In this document: in pieces, positions 14,659-21,194 of the stretch | How positions within the stretch are numbered: position 1 is the first letter of the stretch | How the letters are laid out: every line of letters begins with the position of its first letter | DNA from: Dokdonella_A sp039926025 | GTDB lineage: Bacteria > Pseudomonadota > Gammaproteobacteria > Xanthomonadales > Rhodanobacteraceae | Length of the DNA: 23,667 nucleotides | NCBI GenBank assembly: GCA_039926025.1 | Contig: JBDSXV010000136.1 | Span: forward strand, 1 to 23,667 | Reading direction: 5' to 3' | Notes under the pieces: model-generated | What the model was told of the DNA's origin: nothing | The model's database searches: none | The model's input: the letters and a program-made list of their open reading frames with translations, nothing else | Position numbers and translations under genes: made by a program

Positions 14659-15681
14659 ATGCGAATTGATGAGACCAAGCCTGGCATGCCGCTTCCGCGC
14701 CTCGCCCTGACCGCGGGCGAACCCGCGGGCATCGGCCCCGAGCTGATCGCCAAGCTGGCCGCAAGCGATATCCCAGCCGATCTCATCGCGATCGCGGACC
14801 CGGCGTTGATCGCTGCCGCGGCACGCGCTGCCGGTATCGAGTTGCACATCAGCCGTTACGATCCCAGCGTAATCTTGAATGCGCGTGCGCCCGGCAGCCT
14901 GCGAGTCGCCGCGATGTCGCTGTGCGCAGCCGCGATACCGGGGACGCTTGATCCACGCAACGCGCCGTATGTCCTCGCAACGCTTGCGCGCGCTGCGGAT
15001 GGCGCCAGCAGTGGCGAGTTCGGCGCGATCGTGACCGCACCGGTGCACAAGGGCGTGATCAACGACGCCGGCATCCCGTTTACCGGGCACACCGAATTCT
15101 TCGCGCATCGCGCAGGCTGCGATGTCGTGATGATGCTCAGTGCGCCGGGCGGTGGCCGCGGCGGCGGCGATCTGCGCGTCGCGCTCGCGACCACACACTT
15201 GCCACTCGCAAAGGTACCCGCCGCGATCACGCGCGCAGGCCTCGTGCGTTGTCTGCGCATCCTGTGCGATGACTTGATTGCGCATTTTGGCATTGCCGCG
15301 CCGAGCGTCGCCGTGCTCGGCCTCAATCCACATGCGGGCGAAGGCGGCCATCTCGGGCGCGAGGAAATTGACGAGATCGCACCCGCGATCGGCCAGCTGC
15401 GGGCCGCTGGCTTCGACGTGCAAGGCCCGATCCCGGCCGACACCGCTTTCGTGCCCGCTCAACTGGAGCGTTACGACGCCGTGCTCGCGATGTATCACGA
15501 CCAGGGCTTGCCGGTGCTCAAGCATGCCGGCTTTGGGCATGCCGTCAACATCACGCTGGGGTTGCCGTATATCCGCACGTCGGTCGACCACGGCACCGCG
15601 CTCGATCTCGCTGGCAGCGATCGCGCGGACGCAGGCAGCATGATCGCGGCGACGCGGCTGGCGATTGATCTGACTCGCTGA
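14659..15681 (+). CDS. pdxA: 4-hydroxythreonine-4-phosphate dehydrogenase PdxA
   Basis: The product is 340 residues. It oxidises 4-phosphohydroxy-L-threonine with NAD in pyridoxal 5'-phosphate synthesis. Seen: LALTAGEPAGIGPEL near residue 15, TAPVHKGVINDAGIPFTGHT near 125-145, LRVALATTHLPL, the metal-binding GLNPHAGEGG, MYHDQGLPVLKH with its metal-binding histidine, and TSVDHGTALDLAG. Start choice is uncertain: ATG 14659 gives nine extra residues, while ATG 14686 (MPLPRLALTAGEPAG) fits the usual family start equally well, and neither has a strong binding site. Oddity: a glycine-rich stretch, APGGGRGGG at residues 162-170, sits between VVMMLS and DLRVALATTH, where E. coli has only a few residues. 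A 99-base gap follows surA. Confidence 0.96.
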   Translation: MRIDETKPGMPLPRLALTAGEPAGIGPELIAKLAASDIPADLIAIADPALIAAAARAAGIELHISRYDPSVILNARAPGSLRVAAMSLCAAAIPGTLDPRNAPYVLATLARAADGASSGEFGAIVTAPVHKGVINDAGIPFTGHTEFFAHRAGCDVVMMLSAPGGGRGGGDLRVALATTHLPLAKVPAAITRAGLVRCLRILCDDLIAHFGIAAPSVAVLGLNPHAGEGGHLGREEIDEIAPAIGQLRAAGFDVQGPIPADTAFVPAQLERYDAVLAMYHDQGLPVLKHAGFGHAVNITLGLPYIRTSVDHGTALDLAGSDRADAGSMIAATRLAIDLTR

Positions 15682-15697
15682 GCTGCAACAGCCTGAG

Positions 15698-15727
15698 AGC
15701 CTCCCGTTCAAGGGGACGGCTAAAGCA
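15698..15727. repeat. Degraded copy of the CCCTCCCC palindromic repeat
   Basis: The sequence reads agcctcccgttcaaggggac followed by ggctaaagc. It matches the 3773-3800 copy (ccctccccttgaaggggagggctaaagg) with several substitutions, keeping the trailing gctaaag. It begins 17 bases after the pdxA stop, and its hairpin potential is reduced compared with the other two copies. Confidence 0.6.
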
Positions 15728-15767
15728 TCGCCAAGCTGAAGCATCGGTACCTGTGGGAGCAATGGTC

Positions 15768-15833
15768 TGTGGCAGCGGCTTCAGCCGCAATGCTCTCCTC
15801 GCAAGAAGCATCGCGGCTGAAGCCGCTCCCACA
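15768..15833. repeat. REP inverted pair, first copy after pdxA
   Basis: The left arm tgtggcagcggcttcagccg (one substitution from the consensus gtgggagcggc) and the right arm agcatcgcggctgaagccgc followed by tcccaca flank a short loop containing tctcctcgcaaga. This is the same arrangement as the pairs at 1319-1398 and 15935-15997. It can form a long hairpin in RNA. Confidence 0.88.
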
Positions 15834-15934
15834 AAAGATGGCCCCCGCCGATGATCGGACCTTCCCTGCGCGAAGCCGGGGTATCGGATTGAAATGTCAC
15901 CCTGTGCAGAAATGTCGCGGTCGATGCAAGATCC

Positions 15935-15997
15935 TGTGGGAGCGGCTTCAGCCGCGATGCTCTCCTCACAAGAAGCATCGCCGCTGAAACTCCCGCA
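15935..15997. repeat. REP pair, second copy after pdxA, with a decayed right arm
   Basis: The left arm tgtgggagcggcttcagccg is intact. The loop tctcctcacaaga is nearly identical to that of the 15768-15833 copy, showing the two are duplicates of one two-armed element. The right arm (agcatcgccgctgaaactcc followed by cgca) has several changes, so the hairpin is imperfect. Confidence 0.82.
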
Positions 15998-16029
15998 AGA
16001 TCAAGCGACCGATCCGTTACGATGCGCGC

Positions 16030-16833
16030 ATGCATGACGATCGCCACATCCACAAGAAACGCTTCGGCCAGCACTTCCTGCACGACGCCACCATCCTGCG
16101 TCGCATCGTGCAGGCGATTGCGCCCGCGCCGGGCGAGCGTGTGGTCGAAATCGGCCCTGGAGACGGCGCGCTGACCCTGCCGCTGCTGCGTGCGCTGGGT
16201 CGGATGACCGTGATCGAACTCGATCGCGACTTGATCCCGCGCCTGCGCGCTGCTGCCGAAGGCGTCGGCGAACTCGATATCGTGAATGCCGATGTACTCG
16301 GGGTGGACCTTGCCACGCTCGCGCAAGGCGAACCCCTGCGCGTCGTCGGCAACTTGCCCTACAACATCTCGTCGCCCATCCTGTTCCATTGCCTCGACCA
16401 CCTCGATGCGATCCGCGACATGCACTTCATGCTGCAGAAGGAAGTCGTCGATCGCATGGCTGCGGCCCCGGGCAGCAAGGTCTATGGGCGACTCTCGGTC
16501 ATGCTGCAGCTCGTCTGTCGCGTCGAGCCATTGCTTGCAGTGCCGCCTGGCGCGTTCCGACCACCGCCGAAAGTCGACTCGGCCGTCGTTCGCATGACGC
16601 CACTGCCTCTCGCGCAACGGCCGGATGCGGATGCCGCCGTTATTGCACGCGTGGTCCGGGCTGCATTCGGGCAGCGGCGCAAGACCCTGTCAAACGCATT
16701 GCGCGAGGTTGTTTCGGTCGAACAGATCATCGCTGCGGGTGTCGATCCGGGCACGCGCGCCGAGCAATTGGCGCCTTCCGCGTTCGTCGCGCTTGCCCGC
16801 GCGGCCCATGTCCCTGAAAATCCACACCCATGA
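16030..16833 (+). CDS. rsmA: 16S rRNA (adenine1518-N6/adenine1519-N6)-dimethyltransferase RsmA (KsgA)
   Basis: The product is 267 residues. It dimethylates two adjacent adenines in the 3' terminal hairpin of 16S rRNA, a late step in small-subunit assembly. Seen: the N-terminal KKRFGQHFLHD signature (residues about 9-19), the SAM-binding VVEIGPGDGALT (38-49), the acidic VIELDRDLI, the catalytic NLPYNISSPI (about 108-117), the RPPPKVDSAVVRM signature and the C-terminal helical domain (AAFGQRRKTLSNAL). The start at ATG 16030 matches the expected family start. In many proteobacteria rsmA is directly coupled to pdxA; here a repeat-filled gap separates them. The 3' end overlaps apaG by ATGA. Confidence 0.97.
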   Translation: MHDDRHIHKKRFGQHFLHDATILRRIVQAIAPAPGERVVEIGPGDGALTLPLLRALGRMTVIELDRDLIPRLRAAAEGVGELDIVNADVLGVDLATLAQGEPLRVVGNLPYNISSPILFHCLDHLDAIRDMHFMLQKEVVDRMAAAPGSKVYGRLSVMLQLVCRVEPLLAVPPGAFRPPPKVDSAVVRMTPLPLAQRPDADAAVIARVVRAAFGQRRKTLSNALREVVSVEQIIAAGVDPGTRAEQLAPSAFVALARAAHVPENPHP

Positions 16834-17213
16834 GCGGCAAGAAGCCTTACGACATCACGATTTCGGTCGACACCCGGTTCCTCGACGATCAGTCGGCACC
16901 CAGGGACAACCGTTATGCGTTCGCCTACACCATCACCATCGCCAACCACGGTACGGTCGGCGCACGCCTGTTGTCGCGCCACTGGGTCATCACCGATGGC
17001 AACGGCAAGGTCAGCGAAGTGCATGGCGACGGCGTGGTCGGCGAGCAACCCTGGGTGCGCCCCGGCGACGACTACGAGTACACCTCGGGCGCCGTGCTCG
17101 AGACTGCGCTCGGCACGATGCGCGGCAGCTACCAGATGGTTGCGGACGATGGCACCCAGTTCGACGCCTATATTCCCGCGTTCGTGCTGTCGATCCCGCG
17201 GACGCTTCACTGA
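16830..17213 (+). CDS. apaG: ApaG domain protein
   Basis: The product is 127 residues, a full-length ApaG: an immunoglobulin-like beta-sandwich protein whose biochemical role is still poorly defined. Typical strands are RYAFAYTITIANHG, ARLLSRHWVITDGNG, VVGEQPWVRPGDDYEYTSG and GTMRGSYQMVADDG, with the C-terminal FVLSIPRTLH. Its ATG overlaps the rsmA stop (ATGA), and its TGA shares a base with the apaH ATG (TGATG). The three genes are therefore almost certainly translationally coupled. Confidence 0.96.
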   Translation: MSGKKPYDITISVDTRFLDDQSAPRDNRYAFAYTITIANHGTVGARLLSRHWVITDGNGKVSEVHGDGVVGEQPWVRPGDDYEYTSGAVLETALGTMRGSYQMVADDGTQFDAYIPAFVLSIPRTLH

Positions 17214-18061
17214 TGGCCACCTGGGCGATCGGTGACATCCAGGGTTGCCACGACGAACTGACCCGATTGATCGACAAGTTGCGCTTCGATCCGACGGCGG
17301 ACACGCTGTGGTTCTGCGGCGACCTCGTCAATCGCGGTGGCCAGTCGCTCGCGGTACTGCGCCTGATCAAGTCGCTTGGCCCAAACGTCATCGTCGCACT
17401 TGGCAACCACGATCTTTCACTGCTTGCGATCGCCGAACGCAAGCGCGAGGACCAGGCGCGCGTCAACCCCGAGTTGCGCGAGATCCTGTTCGCGCCGGAC
17501 CGCGACGAACTGCTGAACTGGCTGCGCAAGCAGAATCTGCTGCATGTCGATCGCACGCTGGGCTTCGCCCTCGTGCATGCCGGCTTGTTCCCGCGCTGGA
17601 CAATCGAGCAGGCGCTCGAAGTCGCGCGCGAGATCGAGGACAAGTTGCGCAGCGAAGGCTACCGCCGCCTCATGAAGCAGCTGTTTGGCAACAAGCCGGA
17701 TATGTGGACACCGAAACTGCGTGGCATCGATCGCTGGCGCGCCGGCATCAATGTGTTCACGCGCATGCGCTATTGCGACGTGCGCGGCCGCATCGCCTTC
17801 AGCGACAAGGGCACGCCGGGCACACAGCGCCCGGGACTGTATCCCTGGTACGAAGTGCCAGGCCAGATCAAGCGCGACGTTCGCGTCGTATGCGGACACT
17901 GGTCGACCCTCGGACGCTTCAGCGGTCTCGGCGTGCATGCGATCGACACCGGCTGCGTCTGGGGCGGTTCGCTGACCGCACTGCGCCTCGACAGCGAAGA
18001 GCCGGAGTTCGTCAGCATCAAGTCCGATCGCAAACCGGTGGCGGGGAAGGAGCAGGATTGA
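17213..18061 (+). CDS. apaH: Bis(5'-nucleosyl)-tetraphosphatase, symmetrical (ApaH)
   Basis: The product is 282 residues from ATG 17213. The open frame runs upstream through apaG and rsmA, but the family start is MATWAIGDIQGC. ApaH splits Ap4A into two ADP and can remove nucleoside-tetraphosphate caps from RNA. The calcineurin-like metallophosphatase motifs are complete: GDIQGCHDE, FCGDLVNRGGQSL, ALGNHDLSLLAI, the HAGLFPRW histidine and CGHWSTLG. The length equals E. coli ApaH. The start overlaps the apaG stop as TGATG. Confidence 0.97.
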   Translation: MATWAIGDIQGCHDELTRLIDKLRFDPTADTLWFCGDLVNRGGQSLAVLRLIKSLGPNVIVALGNHDLSLLAIAERKREDQARVNPELREILFAPDRDELLNWLRKQNLLHVDRTLGFALVHAGLFPRWTIEQALEVAREIEDKLRSEGYRRLMKQLFGNKPDMWTPKLRGIDRWRAGINVFTRMRYCDVRGRIAFSDKGTPGTQRPGLYPWYEVPGQIKRDVRVVCGHWSTLGRFSGLGVHAIDTGCVWGGSLTALRLDSEEPEFVSIKSDRKPVAGKEQD

Positions 18062-18086
18062 GTTAATCTTCACCTTGGAGAAACCC

Positions 18087-18479
18087 ATGAAGATCAAACT
18101 CACTATCGCCGCATTGATCGGTCTCGTTATTGGATCACTAGTGGGCGGTATGGGCAGCGCCTATTTCGCCACCTCCACGATGTCTTCCATCTTGGTTGGT
18201 GCTTGGCGTGACAATGCGAACAACGTGCTGACGGACACGACGATTTACCTGCACTGGCTCGACGAAGGCAAAACCGATGCGCTCAAGCAGGCCTTGCTTA
18301 GCCGCTTGAACGCATCGACGCTTGTCCTGGCCGCTCGCGAAAAACACAGCGTCTACGATAGCGCGCCGTTGAAGAAGCAGATCGAGCTTGTCAATCAGAT
18401 CAAATCGGTACAGGAAGACCAAAGCGAAATCGGCAAGATGGCCGCCGATGCACGCAAGCGGATATTGGCAGCCGATTGA
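18087..18479 (+). CDS. Membrane-anchored hypothetical protein downstream of apaH
   Basis: ATG at 18087 follows TTGGAG with a 6-base spacing; a TTG at 18075 in the same frame is less likely. The product has 130 residues: a basic start (MKIKL), one glycine-rich hydrophobic segment (TIAALIGLVIGSLVGGMGSAYF, residues about 5-26) and a mostly helical, charged remainder (LKKQIELVNQIKSVQEDQSE). It is probably anchored in the inner membrane with the soluble part in the periplasm. I do not recognise the family. It begins 25 bases after apaH and may be its last co-transcribed gene. Its codon use is a little more AT-rich than that of apaH. Confidence 0.75.
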   Translation: MKIKLTIAALIGLVIGSLVGGMGSAYFATSTMSSILVGAWRDNANNVLTDTTIYLHWLDEGKTDALKQALLSRLNASTLVLAAREKHSVYDSAPLKKQIELVNQIKSVQEDQSEIGKMAADARKRILAAD

Positions 18480-18552
18480 GCTTGGTCCGTTGCACTGCGA
18501 CTGCGCTAAACGAACGTAGACTGGATCAAGCCGCGCAGACGCTCACCTCACC

Positions 18553-19056
18553 CTACTTGCGCATGTAATCGACGAACGTCATTGGAAATTCATGCCGTGC
18601 ATCGACCGCGTGTTCCTCACGCGCTGTCTCGACCCACTCGCCTGCATCGAAGCGCGGAAAGAACGCATCCGCATCCGCGGCTTCGGTGTCGATCCAGGTC
18701 AGATTGAGATGCGTGGCTCGCGCTAGCGCAAGCGCATAGACCTCGCCGCCACCGATCACCGCAAGTTCGGTGTCGCGTGCACATTCGATTGCTTCATCCA
18801 GCGTATGCACGACGACTTGGCCCGCGAAGGGTGCGCTGTCGCCACGCGTCAGCACGAGATTGGTGCGCCCGGGCAACGCGCGCCCGATCGCGAGTGCGGT
18901 CTTGCGTCCCATCAAGACCGGTTTGCCGAGCGTCAGCGCCTTGAAACGCTTGAGGTCATCGGGCAGGTGCCATGGCATTGCGCCATCGCGCCCAATCGCG
19001 TGATTGCGATCAAGCGCCGCAATCAAGCTGATTTCGACCACGCGCGCCGCGGTCAT
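18553..19056 (-). CDS. folA: Dihydrofolate reductase
   Basis: The product is 167 residues. It reduces dihydrofolate to tetrahydrofolate with NADPH. Motifs: ISLIAALDRNHAIGRDGAMP (N-terminal strand and Met20-loop region), WHLPDDLKRFKALTLGKPV with the active-site acidic residue, LMGRKTALAIGRALPGR, and VIGGGEVYALAL for cofactor binding. It lies downstream of thyA with the ATG overlapping the thyA stop by 4 bases. The pairing is functional, because thymidylate synthase produces the dihydrofolate that this enzyme recycles. It converges with the hypothetical gene ending at 18479; the 73 bases between hold no clear terminator. Confidence 0.97.
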   Translation of the reverse strand: MTAARVVEISLIAALDRNHAIGRDGAMPWHLPDDLKRFKALTLGKPVLMGRKTALAIGRALPGRTNLVLTRGDSAPFAGQVVVHTLDEAIECARDTELAVIGGGEVYALALARATHLNLTWIDTEAADADAFFPRFDAGEWVETAREEHAVDARHEFPMTFVDYMRK

Positions 19057-19847
19057 ACCGCAATCGGTGCCTTGATCGCAGGATGCGGCGCGTAGTCGCT
19101 GATGGCGACGTCCTCATAGCGGAAGTCAAACAGCGAACGCACGTCAGGATTCAACGCCAGCTTCGGCAACGTGCGCGTTTCGCGCGCGAGCTGCTCGCGC
19201 GCCTGTTCGTAGTGGTTCGAGTACAAATGCGCATCACCCAGCGTATGCACGAAATCACCGACGCCGAGGCCGCAGACCTGCGCCACCATCTGCGTCAACA
19301 ACGCGTAGCTCGCAATGTTGAATGGCACGCCAAGAAAAATGTCACCGGAGCGCTGATACAACTGGCACGACAGCTTCCCGTTGGCAACATAGAACTGGAA
19401 CATCGCATGACATGGCTGCAACGCCATCGTCGGCAGATCGGCGACGTTCCACGCACTGACGATCAAGCGACGCGAATCGGGATTGCGCTTGATCTCTTCG
19501 ACGACCCATGCCATCTGGTCGACGACGCGACCGTCAGGGCATGCCCACGAACGCCATTGCTTGCCGTAGACCGGCCCGAGGTTGCCGTTCGCGTCGGCCC
19601 ATTCGTCCCAGATGCCGACGCCGTTGTCCTTGAGATATCCGATATTCGTGTCGCCGCGCAGGAACCAGATCAGTTCGTGCACGATCGATTTCAGATGCAG
19701 CTTCTTCGTCGTGACCAGCGGAAAACCCTGCGCGAGATCGAAGCGCATCTGCCAGCCGAACACGCTGCGCGTGCCGGTGCCGGTCCGATCGGATTTTTCC
19801 GCACCGCGGTCGAGGACGTGTTGCAGGAGATCAAGGTACTGACGCAT
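19053..19847 (-). CDS. thyA: Thymidylate synthase
   Basis: The start is ATG 19845-19847 (MRQYLDLLQHVLDRGAEKSD), giving 264 residues, the same length as E. coli ThyA. The open frame to 20027 would add 60 residues made from a REP unit and the end of lgt, so it is rejected. Marks: DRTGTGTRSVFG near the N-terminus, FPLVTTKKLHLKSIVHEL, the catalytic cysteine in MALQPCHAMFQFYV, QLYQRSGDIFLGVPFNIASY, and DAHLYSNHYEQ. It methylates dUMP to dTMP with methylenetetrahydrofolate. It is coupled to folA by an ATGA overlap. Confidence 0.97.
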   Translation of the reverse strand: MRQYLDLLQHVLDRGAEKSDRTGTGTRSVFGWQMRFDLAQGFPLVTTKKLHLKSIVHELIWFLRGDTNIGYLKDNGVGIWDEWADANGNLGPVYGKQWRSWACPDGRVVDQMAWVVEEIKRNPDSRRLIVSAWNVADLPTMALQPCHAMFQFYVANGKLSCQLYQRSGDIFLGVPFNIASYALLTQMVAQVCGLGVGDFVHTLGDAHLYSNHYEQAREQLARETRTLPKLALNPDVRSLFDFRYEDVAISDYAPHPAIKAPIAV

Positions 19848-19863
19848 GAGCTTGAATGGATTT

Positions 19864-19890
19864 TGTGGGAGCGGCTTCAGCCGCGATGCT
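19864..19890. repeat. Single REP unit between lgt and thyA
   Basis: The unit tgtgggagcggcttcagccg followed by cgatgct matches the left arm of the REP pairs at 15935 and 1319 without mismatch over the first 20 bases. No right arm is present. It occupies half of the 58-base gap between lgt and thyA, in the region transcribed upstream of the thyA start. Confidence 0.85.
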
Positions 19891-19895
19891 CTGAA

Positions 19896-19930
19896 GCCCT
19901 CCCCGTCAAAGGGAGGGTTTGGCTGGGGAT
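19896..19930. repeat. CCCTCCCC palindromic repeat overlapping the 3' end of lgt
   Basis: The sequence gccctccccgtcaaagggag followed by ggtttggctggggat is the reverse complement of the 3761-3794 copy with a few mismatches. The lgt stop codon lies inside it (19906-19908), and the last nine or so Lgt codons are repeat DNA. It abuts the REP unit at 19864-19890. Confidence 0.8.
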
Positions 19931-20820
19931 GGGTTTCGCACAGGTACGTCGCTGGCTGCCTCCGCCACCACGACCTTTGCCGTCGGCGCGCGTCGCGAAC
20001 ACCAGAGCAAAAACAGCCCGACCGCAATCAGCGGCAGCGAAAGTATCTGCCCCATCGTGAGCCAATCAAACGCGAGGTAGCCAAGCTGGATATCCGGCAC
20101 GCGCACGAACTCCACTGCGAAGCGGAACAGACCATAGAGCAGCGCAAACAAGCCAGATACCGCATAGCGAGGTCGCGGCTTGCGTGAGTAGAACCACAGC
20201 ACCGCAAACAGCACGACCCCTTCGAGAGCGAACTCGTACAACTGCGACGGATGCCGCGCAGCATCGTTGAGCTGCCCGGCCATCGCCATCGCGTGCAGCT
20301 CGTCACGCGTCTTTCCCAGACTCTCAAGCGCACTCGGGAAAATCATCGCCCACGGCACATCGCTGACCCGTCCCCACAGTTCGCCATTGATGAAGTTGCC
20401 AAGGCGACCCAGACCCAGGCCAATCGGCACCAGCGGCGCAATGAAATCGATCGCATCGAAGAAATTGACCTGCTGGCGACGTGTCCAGATCAGGCCCGCA
20501 ACGAGCACGCCGAGCAGACCGCCGTGGAACGACATACCGCCGTCCCACACGCGGAACAAGCTGAGCGGATGCGCAATGAGTTCAGGTGTATTGTAGAACA
20601 GCATGTAACCGACGCGACCGCCTACGATCACGCCGAGCATGCCGTAGAACATCAGATCGGAAAACTGGTCACGCGTAACCGCCAGTCGCCCGGCTGCGCG
20701 TCGGCGCTGTCCCAGCCACCACGCGGCGCTGAAGCCGAGCAGGTACATGATCCCGTACCAGTGCACCTGGATGGGGCCGAGGGAGATTGCGATTGGGTTG
20801 ATGTCGACGAAATAGTGCAT
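19906..20820 (-). CDS. lgt: Prolipoprotein diacylglyceryl transferase (Lgt)
   Basis: The product is 304 residues, with about seven membrane helices. Lgt moves diacylglycerol from phosphatidylglycerol to the lipobox cysteine of prolipoproteins, the first step of lipoprotein maturation, at the inner membrane. Marks: YGIMYLLGF in helix 1, the VWDGGMSFHGGLLG segment with the conserved His, the Lgt signature GLGRLGNFINGELWGR, RHPSQLYEFALEGV, and the C-terminal helix with FLLLWCSRRAP. The tail after about residue 270 is non-helical and ends in NPSPAKPSL, encoded by a palindromic repeat. It stands first in the lgt-thyA-folA series, with a 58-base gap before thyA. Confidence 0.97.
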   Translation of the reverse strand: MHYFVDINPIAISLGPIQVHWYGIMYLLGFSAAWWLGQRRRAAGRLAVTRDQFSDLMFYGMLGVIVGGRVGYMLFYNTPELIAHPLSLFRVWDGGMSFHGGLLGVLVAGLIWTRRQQVNFFDAIDFIAPLVPIGLGLGRLGNFINGELWGRVSDVPWAMIFPSALESLGKTRDELHAMAMAGQLNDAARHPSQLYEFALEGVVLFAVLWFYSRKPRPRYAVSGLFALLYGLFRFAVEFVRVPDIQLGYLAFDWLTMGQILSLPLIAVGLFLLWCSRRAPTAKVVVAEAASDVPVRNPSPAKPSL

Positions 20821-21194
20821 CGATGGGCGTGTCGCGAAGAGGACGTGATCGCTCTATTGTGCCCGTTCTCAGCGGAATCTGGCACGAAGCAAGCGAACAA
20901 CCACATGCGGAGCGGCCCTGCTGCGTCGGTGGCGCTTTCGACTCAGTCCCTATCGGTGCGGCCTATCGCGCTCGGGCCTCAGACCGCGTAGCCTCCGAGG
21001 GCGCGTCGTTCGCCGATATCTTCTCGAGCCAGACGCGACCCGTGTGCATCTGCACGACGACACGGCACTCGGCGAGAGCCCCGACCAGCGTATTTAAGCG
21101 TTGGCATTCGCCCATGTCGATGTGGCCGTGAGAGAATCCACAGGCAAGTTCATTTGCCGCCATCTTGTCACGGCGCGCACCCAAAGGGGTTTCG
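20821..21194. other. 374-base divergent region between lgt and the large exported protein
   Basis: This region must hold the promoters of lgt (leftward) and of the gene at 21195 (rightward). I see no repeat of the window's families, no RNA gene and no convincing promoter hexamers. TATTTAAG at about 21091-21098 is the only AT-rich patch. A 66-codon minus-strand ORF (20963-21163) is listed separately with low confidence. The remainder looks like ordinary GC-rich non-coding DNA. Confidence 0.5.
20963..21163 (-). CDS. Possible small ORF of 66 codons, hypothetical
   Basis: ATG 21161-21163 starts a frame reading MAANELACGFSHGHIDMGEC, with a later stretch CRVVVQMHTGRVWLEKIS that looks like real protein sequence, and an arginine-rich end (SEATRSEARAR). 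Third-position GC counted by eye is about 71 percent. There is no clear ribosome binding site. The start is 31 bases from that of the divergent exported-protein gene. No family is recognised. It could be a small cytoplasmic protein, a remnant, or chance. Confidence 0.3.
   Translation of the reverse strand: MAANELACGFSHGHIDMGECQRLNTLVGALAECRVVVQMHTGRVWLEKISANDAPSEATRSEARAR

Larger units (their letters stand above)
15682..16029. other. 348-base intergenic region made largely of repeats between pdxA and rsmA
   Basis: No credible gene lies here; the open frames are translated REP elements. The region holds a degraded CCCTCCCC-family palindrome (15698-15727), a truncated REP start (ctgtgggagca at about 15751-15761), a full REP inverted pair (15768-15833), about 100 bases of unique sequence, and a second, partly decayed REP pair (15935-15997). 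The promoter for rsmA, if it has its own, should lie in the last part. I see no convincing -10/-35 pair. Confidence 0.7.

Noticed and set aside
14329..15762. 477-codon antisense frame covering surA end and pdxA
   Set aside because: Both plus-strand genes are recognised with all motifs; the reverse frame reads through their spacer only because stop codons are rare at high GC.
15781..16617. Minus-strand frame antisense to rsmA and running into the REP pairs
   Set aside because: It is partly translated REP DNA and partly the reverse of rsmA.
16625..18061. Long start for apaH (478 codons)
   Set aside because: The extra 196 codons overlap rsmA and apaG in another frame; the family start is the ATG at 17213 in a TGATG overlap.
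18480..18552. Bidirectional terminator between the convergent genes ending at 18479 and 18553
   Set aside because: No GC-rich stem followed by a T-run on either strand could be found.
19083..20060. 325-codon plus-strand frame across thyA and the end of lgt
   Set aside because: Opposite strand of two recognised enzymes; the product shows no motif and crosses the REP unit.
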